Positions 57,901-64,000 of a stretch of DNA of 64,000 nucleotides are shown here, in pieces. The DNA is taken from assembly GCF_023634805.2 (NCBI RefSeq), contig NZ_CP106881.1, forward strand, positions 1,364,001 through 1,428,000, given 5' to 3'. The first letter of the stretch is position 1. Each line of letters starts with the position of its first letter. This DNA comes from Comamonas endophytica (GTDB taxonomy: Bacteria > Pseudomonadota > Gammaproteobacteria > Burkholderiales > Burkholderiaceae_C). A program made the position numbers and the translations under genes. The notes below the pieces were generated by a model. The model was not told where the DNA came from. It saw nothing but the letters and a program-made list of their open reading frames with translations, and did not search any database.

Positions 57901-60900
57901 ACCAGCTGGCCGCCCACGCCCATCGCCAGGTCGTATTCGCGCAGCGCCTGCGCGGTGTGCGAGCTCGGATGCTGGCGCACGTCCTCGGGCGTGCCCTGGG
58001 CGACGATCAGCCCGCCGCCCTCGCCGCCTTCGGGACCCAGGTCGATGAGCCAGTCGCTGGCACGGATCACATCGAGGTTGTGCTCGATGACGATCAGCGA
58101 ATGCCCGGCTTCCAGCAGCTTGCGCAGCGCGCGCATCAGCTTGGCGATGTCGTCGAAATGCAGGCCCGTCGTGGGCTCGTCGAACAGGAACAGCGTGCCC
58201 TTGCGCGCCACGGCCTGGCGCGACTTCGACGCGGTCTTCGCCGCCTCGGCCAGGAAGCCTGCAAGTTTGAGGCGCTGGGCCTCGCCGCCGCTGAGCGTGG
58301 GCACGGGCTGGCCCAGCTTCACGTATTCCAACCCGACCTCGACGATGGGCTGCAGCGCGCGCAGCACCTCGCGGTCCTGTGCAAAGAGCGTCGCGGCCTC
58401 GCTCACCGTGAGCTCGAGCACGTCGGCCACGCTCAGGCGGCGCGGCTGCAGCTCGCCCACGGCATGGCGCTCGATATGCACCTCGAGGATTTCCGGGCGG
58501 TAGCGCTGGCCGTCGCAATCCGGGCAGCGCAGGTAGACGTCGGACAGGAACTGCATCTCGACATGCTCGAAGCCCGAGCCGCCGCAGGTCGGGCAGCGCC
58601 CGTCGCCACTGTTGAAGCTGAACTTGGAGGCGGTATAGCCGCGCTGGCGCGCCAGCGGCGCGACCGCGAACAGCTCGCGGATGCTGTCCCAGGCGCCCAC
58701 ATAGCTGGCCGGGTTCGAGCGCGCGGTCTTGCCGATCGGCGACTGGTCGACGAACACCACGTCGCTCAGGTGGTCCGCACCCATCAGGCGCTCGAAGGCG
58801 CCCGCGGCATCGGTGGGCTTGCCGAAGTGGCGCAGCAGCGCCGGCGCCAGCACGTCCTGGATCAGCGTGGACTTGCCCGAGCCGCTGACGCCGGTGACGG
58901 TGACCAGGCGCTGCAGCGGGAAGTCGATGTCCAGATGGCGCAGGTTGTGTTCGCGCGCGCCCTCGAGGATCAGCCGCGGCGTGGATTCCGTGACCATGCG
59001 CTTGAAGCCGAAACCCACCTGCTTGCGCCCGCCCAGGTAGGCGCCGGTGAGCGTGTCGGCCTGGCGCAGCGCATCGGGCGTGCCGTCGAACACGATCTGG
59101 CCGCCGCGCGCGCCCGGGCCGGGGCCCATGTCGATCATGCGGTCGGCGGCAAACATGACGGCCGGGTCGTGCTCGACCACGACCAGCGTGTTGCCCGCGT
59201 CGCGCAGGCGCTGCATGGCTTCGGTGATGCGCTGCATATCGCGCGGGTGCAGGCCGATGCTGGGCTCGTCCAGCACGAACAGCGTGTTGACCAGCGAGGT
59301 GCCCAGCGCCGTGGTCAGGTTGATGCGCTGCACCTCGCCCCCGCTGAGCGTGCGGCTTTGCCGGTCCAGCGTCAGATAGCCGATGCCCACGTCGACCAGG
59401 TACTTGAGCCGGGTGTGGATCTCCTCATGCAGCATCTTCAGCGCCTGGGCCTCGCCGTCCGAGGCCTGGGGCTGGTCGCTGGGCGTGAGCGTGGCGAAGA
59501 ACTCCTGCAGCCGGTGGATGGACAGGCGCATCAGGTCGTGCAGGCACAGCCCGGGCAGTGCCTCGAGCTGCTCGCGGCTCCAGGACACGCCCGCGGGCAT
59601 GAAGCGCTGCGCCGGCGGCAGCACGGCATCGGCACCTTCCTTGCTGCCAAGGCGCCACAGCAGGCTCTCGGTCTTGAGGCGCGCGCCGCGGCAGGTCGGG
59701 CATTCGGTGTAGCTGCGGTACTTCGACAAGAGCACGCGGATGTGCATCTTGTAGGCCTTGCTTTCCAGGTACTCGAAGAAGCGCTTGATGCCGTACCACG
59801 TCTGGTTCCACTTGCCGTTCCAGTTCGGCGAGCCGTCGAGTACCCAGGCCTGCTGCTCGGGGCTCATCTTGGCCCAGGCGGTGTCGCGCGGAATGCCCTC
59901 GGCCTCGGCATGGCGCATCAGGTCGTCCTGGATCTCCTTCCATGCCGGCGTCTGGACGGCCTTGACGGCGCCGGTGCGCAGCGTGAGCTTTTCGTTGGGA
60001 ATCACCAGCCCCCAGTCCACGCCGATCACGCGCCCGAAACCACGGCAGGCCTCGCAGGCGCCAACCGCGGAGTTGAACGAGAACAGCGAGGGCATGGGCG
60101 CGGTATAGGACAGGCCGCTTTCCGGGCAGTGCAGGCCCAGCGAGAAACGCCACAGCGCGGGCTCGCCCTCCTCGGGCAGGCTGTAGACGGTCATGTGGCC
60201 GGTGCCGCGCTTGAGCGCCACCTCGATGGCTTCGATCACGCGCGCGCGCTCGGTGCGGCTGAAGCGAAAGCGGTCGGCAATGACGTCCAGCATCTTGACG
60301 CGCGTGGGTGCGGCTGCGGCCTTCTTGCCCTTGCCCTTGGCGGCCTCGGGCGCCGCCAGCTCCACTTCGCGCTCGGCCTGGACCTTGGTGAAGCCGCTGG
60401 CGGACAACCACTGCTCCACCTCCTCGGCCGTGGTGCTGGCCGGCAGCTCGACGGCAAAGGTGATCGCCAGCCGCGGGTCGCCCGCGGCGGCGCTGCGCTG
60501 CGCCAGCTCCTCGTAGATCGACTCGGGCGTGTCGTGCCGCACGGGCAGCGCCGTGACCTGGTCGTGCAAATGGGCCGCACGCGCATAGAGCAGCTTGAGG
60601 TGGTCGTTGAGCTCGGTCATCGTGCCGACCGTGGAGCGCGAGTTGCGCACCGGATTGGTCTGGTCGATGGCGATGGCCGGCGGCACGCCTTCGATGCGGT
60701 CCACGGCCGGTTTGTCCATGCGGTCGAGGAACTGGCGCGCATAGGCGCTGAAGGTCTCGACATAGCGCCGCTGGCCCTCGGCATACAGCGTGTCGAAAAC
60801 CAGGCTCGACTTGCCCGACCCGCTCGGACCCGTGACCACCGTCAGCTCGCCGGTGCGAATATCGAGGTCGACGTTCTGGAGATTGTGCTGGCGCGCGCCG

Positions 60901-60926
60901 CGGATGCGGATCAGTCCCTGGGGCAT
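54999..60926 (-). CDS. uvrA: Double-length UvrA (tandem fusion of two UvrA units)
   Basis: A 1,975-residue protein, about twice the usual 940-960. Each half has two ABC ATPase modules: Walker A loops GPSGSGKSS (about 35), GVSGSGKST (about 682), GVSGSGKST (about 1062) and again near 1657, four LSGGE signatures, and four Walker B/D-loop segments of the type LDEPSIGLH. The boundary lies near residue 1030. The second half keeps all cysteines of UvrA zinc finger 1 (CPVC...CPEC), but the first half reads CPES...CEAC and lacks one ligand. A linker with KKRTKKQ lies near 1590. It recognises DNA damage with UvrB in nucleotide excision repair; whether both halves do so is unknown. Confidence 0.92.
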   Translation of the reverse strand: MPQGLIRIRGARQHNLQNVDLDIRTGELTVVTGPSGSGKSSLVFDTLYAEGQRRYVETFSAYARQFLDRMDKPAVDRIEGVPPAIAIDQTNPVRNSRSTVGTMTELNDHLKLLYARAAHLHDQVTALPVRHDTPESIYEELAQRSAAAGDPRLAITFAVELPASTTAEEVEQWLSASGFTKVQAEREVELAAPEAAKGKGKKAAAAPTRVKMLDVIADRFRFSRTERARVIEAIEVALKRGTGHMTVYSLPEEGEPALWRFSLGLHCPESGLSYTAPMPSLFSFNSAVGACEACRGFGRVIGVDWGLVIPNEKLTLRTGAVKAVQTPAWKEIQDDLMRHAEAEGIPRDTAWAKMSPEQQAWVLDGSPNWNGKWNQTWYGIKRFFEYLESKAYKMHIRVLLSKYRSYTECPTCRGARLKTESLLWRLGSKEGADAVLPPAQRFMPAGVSWSREQLEALPGLCLHDLMRLSIHRLQEFFATLTPSDQPQASDGEAQALKMLHEEIHTRLKYLVDVGIGYLTLDRQSRTLSGGEVQRINLTTALGTSLVNTLFVLDEPSIGLHPRDMQRITEAMQRLRDAGNTLVVVEHDPAVMFAADRMIDMGPGPGARGGQIVFDGTPDALRQADTLTGAYLGGRKQVGFGFKRMVTESTPRLILEGAREHNLRHLDIDFPLQRLVTVTGVSGSGKSTLIQDVLAPALLRHFGKPTDAAGAFERLMGADHLSDVVFVDQSPIGKTARSNPASYVGAWDSIRELFAVAPLARQRGYTASKFSFNSGDGRCPTCGGSGFEHVEMQFLSDVYLRCPDCDGQRYRPEILEVHIERHAVGELQPRRLSVADVLELTVSEAATLFAQDREVLRALQPIVEVGLEYVKLGQPVPTLSGGEAQRLKLAGFLAEAAKTASKSRQAVARKGTLFLFDEPTTGLHFDDIAKLMRALRKLLEAGHSLIVIEHNLDVIRASDWLIDLGPEGGEGGGLIVAQGTPEDVRQHPSSHTAQALREYDLAMGVGGQLVTEVAPMLYPRGDRKAPLASDKDVIEIVNAREHNLKQLSVEIPRGKFNVVTGVSGSGKSTLAFDILFNEGQRRYLESLNAYARSIVQPAGRPEVDAVYGIPPTVAIEQRLSRGGRKSTVGTTTEVWHFLRLLYVKLGVQHCIHDGAAVQPQTPDSIAAQLMTQFRGQHIGLLSPLVVNRKGVYTELADWARPRGYTHLRVDGEFLPTTGFPRLDRFKEHSIDLPVASVEVTPQNEAELRLHLAQALELGKGVVHVLSGIDDLGAAMAGGRSTAGLGKLQAFSTQRACPVCAASYAELDPRLFSYNSKHGWCPECVGTGVQLSKEQRQVYDDTLLAEDNRGREVKFEGQEVEDLAEVTCPCCSGTRLNATARAVRFHDVGITDIARLSVTDVRVWAQALSLSGREAGIARDLLPEIQGRLEFLEEVGLGYLTLDRGAPTLSGGEAQRIRLAAQLGSNLQGVCYVLDEPTIGLHARDNQILLNALHKLGDKGNTLVVVEHDEDTIRRADHVIDIGPSAGKRGGRLVAQGSPEDVMQAEDSVTGRYLLHAMRHPFQPRRPVVWPPVAQAAVAEVTEAPKKRTKKQIAADAAAALQADSAAANAALTQPVVRGGSGPQRWLTVLGADLHNLQRVDAHVPLKRLVAITGVSGSGKSTLARDVLWTNVAAWVGQRSTLAGREAMDAGKAPPLVGCAGLRGFESIDRVLEVDQTPIGKTPRSCPATYIGFWDTIRKLFADTLEARARGYGPGRFSFNTGEGRCPTCEGQGLRTIEMSFLPDVKVPCDTCHGARFNPETLAVTWRGKSIGDVLQMEVDEAVDFFASMPAIGHPLQLLKDVGLGYLTLGQPSPTLSGGEAQRIKLVTELTKVRDDIARRGNKAPHTLYVLDEPTVGLHMSDVQKLIEVLHRLVDAGHSVVVIEHDLDVIAEADWVIDLGPEGGNGGGRIVAAGTPETLVEQGTHTGNAIAPVLARQ

Positions 60927-61058
60927 ACAGGCAGTCTTTCTGAATGATGGCGGACCATTCTAGGACTGGACCTCAGGGGCACGCTGTCGGACAAAACATT
61001 GCCTGGCAATTACTGTGTATTTATTCAGTGAAACCTTTTGCTTGCCAGCCCAGCCCAT

Positions 61059-61090
61059 AAAAAAACCTCCCCGCACCAGGCACGGGAAGG
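61059..61090 (-). terminator. Terminator after porin 1
   Basis: On the reverse strand CCTTCCCG and CGGGGAGG pair (with one G-U) and are followed by seven T residues, 31 bases after the porin stop. Confidence 0.88.
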
Positions 61091-61120
61091 TCAAGATTGG
61101 CCGCAGCCCAGGCTCCATGC

Positions 61121-62134
61121 CTAGAAGTTATGCCGCACCCCCACCGCCACCGAGCGGAAGTCGGCCCCCGGCGTTCCACCCAGGTAGTTGATGTTCGCGC
61201 CGTGGTCGATCCTGGTGAAGTAACCATAGAGCTTGGTGCGCTTGCTCAGGTTGTGGTTGTAGCCCAGCGTCCACTGGTTGGCGGCCGTCCCTCCCAGCTT
61301 GCTGCCGCCGAGCTTGACCTTGTCGGCGCGGCCGAAGTTGGCGTGGAACTCGGACGCACCCACGGAGTACATCGCCGCCAGCCGCACGGCATGGCGCTTG
61401 GCGTCGGCCGTGCCGTTATTGGCATTGCCGACCGTCGCGTACTGGTAATAGGCACCCAGCTTGAAGCCGCCCAATGCGTAGGACGCGCGCAGTGCAGCCT
61501 GCTGGGCTTCACCGGCATAAGTACCGAAGATGCCGGTTGCGCCTTTGTTGCGGCTGTAACCCAGGCTCAAGCCGACAGGACCGGCGCCATAGACCAGCGC
61601 CAGGTCATAGGCATTGTGCGCACCCGGCTCCTTTTCGGCCAGCGAGACCGCGCCTTCGGCATTGAACGCCCCCAAGGCCGGCAGACGGTAGGCGATCTTG
61701 TTGATGTCGCGCATCACATAGGTGTAGAGCACGTCGGCCGACGAACCGGTGTCGTGGTTGTGCAGGCTGGTCGTTTCCAGCGTGGTGTTGTACGACTCCG
61801 CAGTGAAATTGCCCAGGCGCAGCAGGCCAAAGTCGCCGCCCAGGTTCAATTCGCTTTGGCGGCGGAAGAACACGGGGTCGGACACGCCGGTGTCGGAGGA
61901 AAACCCGCTTTCGATCTGGAAGCCAGCCTTGAGGCCGCCGCCGAGATCTTCCGAGCCACGCAGACCGAAACGCGAGGAGTTGTTGAACATGCCGGTGAGC
62001 TTGGTGCTTCCGTTCTTTTGCTGTTCAAGCGTCGTATTGACGCGGCCGTAAAGAGAAACGCTGCTCTGCGCCAGTGCCGCTGACGTACCGGCAATGGCCA
62101 CGGCGGCAAGCAATGCAAGTTGGATCTGCTTCAT
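61121..62134 (-). CDS. Gram-negative porin, copy 1
   Basis: A 337-residue outer-membrane porin of the betaproteobacterial OmpC/Omp32 type. The signal peptide ends at SAALAQ|SS, the mature chain begins SSVSLYGRVNTTLEQQ, and the protein ends in phenylalanine (VGVRHNF) for barrel assembly. The stretch FGLRGSEDLGGGLKAGFQIESGF is a family hallmark. ATG 62134 has AGGGAG upstream; the longer frame to 62191 is not needed. It closely resembles porin 2. Confidence 0.94.
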   Translation of the reverse strand: MKQIQLALLAAVAIAGTSAALAQSSVSLYGRVNTTLEQQKNGSTKLTGMFNNSSRFGLRGSEDLGGGLKAGFQIESGFSSDTGVSDPVFFRRQSELNLGGDFGLLRLGNFTAESYNTTLETTSLHNHDTGSSADVLYTYVMRDINKIAYRLPALGAFNAEGAVSLAEKEPGAHNAYDLALVYGAGPVGLSLGYSRNKGATGIFGTYAGEAQQAALRASYALGGFKLGAYYQYATVGNANNGTADAKRHAVRLAAMYSVGASEFHANFGRADKVKLGGSKLGGTAANQWTLGYNHNLSKRTKLYGYFTRIDHGANINYLGGTPGADFRSVAVGVRHNF

Positions 62135-62317
62135 GGAGGCTCCCTGGAGTTTTGGTTTCAGGCGAAGCCAATAGAAAACCGCAGTGGACACTCACTTCGC
62201 CATGAAAAAATTCTAGGATGCCGATTTGCAGGGAAAAAGCTCCAGGATCCGTGGCATTGGCGCACTTCGAGGCATTTCAGCAACAGCCTGAAGGCTGTGC
62301 AGTGCCTCCACTTCGCG

Positions 62318-62368
62318 TGCATCCCGGGTTTCACGCACGAACGGCGCGCCGATGATCGCCCTCAGCGT
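62318..62368 (-). pseudogene. Relic of an MFS gene end between the porins
   Basis: On the reverse strand this stretch reads RAIIGAPFVRETRDA, matching TAIIGTLFVRETKDV from the intact MFS gene at about 63700-63750. The DNA CGCACGAACGGCGCGCCGATGAT parallels CGCACGAACAGCGTGCCGATGAT there. The remainder of the gene is absent. It is the left-over end of a segment duplicated together with the porin. Confidence 0.75.
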
Positions 62369-62406
62369 CGGCCCGAAGCCGAGGCAGAAAAGCCTTCTGC
62401 ACGCAT

Positions 62407-62437
62407 GAAAAAACCTTCCGCACCACGGCACGGAAGA
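62407..62437 (-). terminator. Terminator after porin 2
   Basis: On the reverse strand CTTCCGTGCC and the following GTGCGGAAG pair and are followed by six T residues, 32 bases after the stop of porin 2. It is the duplicated counterpart of the one at 61059. Confidence 0.88.
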
Positions 62438-62468
62438 TTCAGGGCTGGCCTGCGCCCGCCATCACGCG

Positions 62469-63482
62469 TCAGAAGTTATGCCGCACCCCCACCGCCACCG
62501 AGCGGAAGTCCTCGCCCGCTGCGCCGCCCAGGTAGTTGATGTTCGCGCCGTTGTCGATCTTGGTGAAGTAGCCATAGACCTTGGTGCGCTTGCTCAGGTT
62601 GTAGTTGTAGCCCAGGGTCCACTGGTTGGCCGCCGTGCCCGGCAGCTTGCTGCCGCCGAGCTTGATCTTGTCGGCGCGGCCGAAGTTGGCATGGAATTCG
62701 GATGCTCCCAGGGTATACATCGCCGCCAGACGCAGGGCATGGCGCTTGGCTTCGGCGGTGCCGCCATTCACACGGTCCAGCGTTGCGTACTGGTAATACG
62801 CGCCCAGGTTGACGTCGCCCAGTGCATAGGAAGCGCGCAGTGCGATCTGGTCGGCTTCGCCCGCATAGGCGCCAAACACGCCAGCCGCGCCCTTGTTGCG
62901 GGTATAGCCCAGGCCCATACCCAGGGGGCCGGCGCCGTAGTTCAGCGCCAGGTCAAATGCATTGCGCGCGCCCGGCTCCTTCTCGCTCAGCGAGACCGCG
63001 CCTTCGGCGGTGAAGGCGCCCAATGCCGGCAGGCGGTAGGAGAGCTTGTTGATGTCGCGCATCACATACGCATACAGCGCGTCGGCCGACGAGCCGGTGT
63101 CGTGGTTGTGCATGCTGATGGCGTCGGCCGTGGCGTAGTACGACTCGGAGGTGAAGTTGCCCAGGCGCAGCAGGCCGAAACCGCCGCCGAGGTTCACTTC
63201 GCTCTGGCGCCGGAAGTAGACTGGCTCGGAAACGCCGGTGTCGGAGGCAAAGCCGCTTTCCAGCTGGAAGCCGGCCTTGAGGCCACCGCCGAGGTCTTCG
63301 GAGCCGCGCAGGCCCCAGCGCGAAGCGTTGTTGAACAGGCCGGTGAGCTTGGTGCCGCCGTTCTTCTGCTGTTCGACCGTGGTGTTGATGCGGCCGTAAA
63401 TGGTGACACTGCTCTGTGCCGTGGCTGCCGAGGTGCCGGCAATGGCCAGAACGGCCAGCAAGCTGCGTTGGATATGGTTCAT
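62469..63482 (-). CDS. Gram-negative porin, copy 2
   Basis: A 337-residue porin of the same length as copy 1, with signal peptide SAATAQ|SS, mature start SSVTIYGRINTTVEQQ and terminal VGVRHNF. Differences from copy 1 are spread over the loops (for example the AVATADAIS region and the YYQYATLDRVNGG strand), which suggests different pore properties. It probably feeds the inner-membrane carrier encoded just upstream. AGGAGT lies upstream of ATG 63482. Confidence 0.94.
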   Translation of the reverse strand: MNHIQRSLLAVLAIAGTSAATAQSSVTIYGRINTTVEQQKNGGTKLTGLFNNASRWGLRGSEDLGGGLKAGFQLESGFASDTGVSEPVYFRRQSEVNLGGGFGLLRLGNFTSESYYATADAISMHNHDTGSSADALYAYVMRDINKLSYRLPALGAFTAEGAVSLSEKEPGARNAFDLALNYGAGPLGMGLGYTRNKGAAGVFGAYAGEADQIALRASYALGDVNLGAYYQYATLDRVNGGTAEAKRHALRLAAMYTLGASEFHANFGRADKIKLGGSKLPGTAANQWTLGYNYNLSKRTKVYGYFTKIDNGANINYLGGAAGEDFRSVAVGVRHNF

Positions 63483-63686
63483 GGGGGACTCCTGGAATTG
63501 TGGTTTTGCGGCGGAGCAGTCAGGACCGAACTGCTTTGGAAGCGCTCACTCCGGCTGCGGCAAAATTCTAGGTCGCCCCCCTGGGGACAAAAAGCTTCAG
63601 GCCTGTGACGCCTTCCACTTTATGCATCCGCGCAACGCTTTCGGCCCCTGCATCCTGCAAGGCGCAGGGGCCGCGTGCAGTCTTTC

Positions 63687-64000
63687 TCAGTCACCCGCGT
63701 AGATATCGACGTCCTTGGTTTCCCGCACGAACAGCGTGCCGATGATGGCCGTCATCGCCGCGATGATGATCGGATACCAGAGGCCGCTGTACATGTTGCC
63801 GGTCTGCGCCACGATGGCAAAGGACATGGTGGGCAGCAGGCCGCCGAACCAGCCATTGCCGATGTGGTAGGGCAGGCTCATCGAGGTGTAGCGGATGCGC
63901 GTCGGGAACAGCTCGACCAGCATGGCGGCGATGGGGCCATAGACCATGGTCACCAGCAGCACCAGGTAGGTCAGGATGACGACCATCATCACCTTGTTCA
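63687..64000 (-). CDS. MFS transporter C-terminus (MHS/organic-acid type), truncated by the window edge
   Basis: The reverse frame is open from 64000 down to the stop at 63687, giving about 104 residues. Two membrane helices and the segment VELFPTRIRYTSMSLPYHIGN are typical of the metabolite:proton symporter (MHS) branch, as in ProP and KgtP. The protein ends FVRETKDVDIYAGD. It lies 205 bases upstream of porin 2 on the same strand. The substrate cannot be told from this end. Confidence 0.85.
   Translation of the reverse strand, partial: NKVMMVVILTYLVLLVTMVYGPIAAMLVELFPTRIRYTSMSLPYHIGNGWFGGLLPTMSFAIVAQTGNMYSGLWYPIIIAAMTAIIGTLFVRETKDVDIYAGD

Noticed and set aside
54603..60947. A forward-strand open frame of more than 2,100 codons opposite uvrA
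   Set aside because: It is the antisense shadow of uvrA: high-GC codon structure keeps the opposite frame open. The product has no recognisable domain, whereas the reverse frame encodes an unmistakable UvrA.

Overview
The window looks like a high-GC betaproteobacterial chromosome, most likely Burkholderiales and probably Comamonadaceae. The grounds are the codon and GC usage, the porins, an ahcY gene with an S-adenosylhomocysteine riboswitch, and extragenic repeats beginning CCGTTCGTCCTGAGC, a type I associate with that family. No species can be named from the sequence alone.

Region 1 (1 to about 18.8 kb) is a type III secretion (T3SS) island. Its gene order, as I recall it, matches the Bordetella Bsc system: gatekeeper SctW (cut by the left edge, reverse strand), then a long forward operon. 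The operon carries a small unknown protein, a Bsp22/EspA-like tip protein, an LcrH-type chaperone, translocators SctE and SctB, a second LcrH-type chaperone, a SctG/Bcr4-like protein, SctI-J-K-L-N-O-P-Q-R-S-T-U, a class I-type chaperone and the secretin SctC. A convergent ECF sigma factor (BtrS/HrpL-like) follows, then an orphan 198-residue gene. A bipartite sequence GGAAC(C/T)-N14/15-GTTAC occurs before sctW, before the long operon and before the orphan gene, in the same geometry each time. I infer that this is the promoter read by the sigma factor and that the orphan gene is a new regulon member, possibly an effector.

Region 2 (18.9 to 50.1 kb) is mostly core genome. It holds a duplicated-sensor GGDEF protein, a putative zinc-uptake operon like Pseudomonas PA4063-PA4066, glmS and glmU with an Lrp-type regulator and a histidine kinase between them, a LysR regulator, tyrS divergent from an M23 peptidase, anmK, an MdtD-like exporter, erpA, rplM-rpsI and rlmJ. 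It continues with an RlpA-like lipoprotein, metF-tlyA, ahcY with its riboswitch, a second MFS transporter, prfC, a HAD phosphatase and a TRAP transporter. Extragenic repeats lie in four of the gaps.

Region 3 (50.2 to 54.6 kb) is a 2.2 kb cassette present twice in tandem: a conserved leader of about 300 bp, a lipoprotein, and a secreted alpha/beta-hydrolase-like protein with a DUF2135-like C-terminus. The two hydrolase genes are almost identical over a sharply bounded tract, which suggests gene conversion.

Region 4 (54.7 to 64.0 kb) has a CxxCxxCC protein, a double-length UvrA of 1,975 residues with four ATPase sites, and two tandem porins. A relic of an MFS gene end lies between the porins, and the intact MFS gene runs off the right edge. 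No tRNA, rRNA, insertion sequence or CRISPR array was seen.
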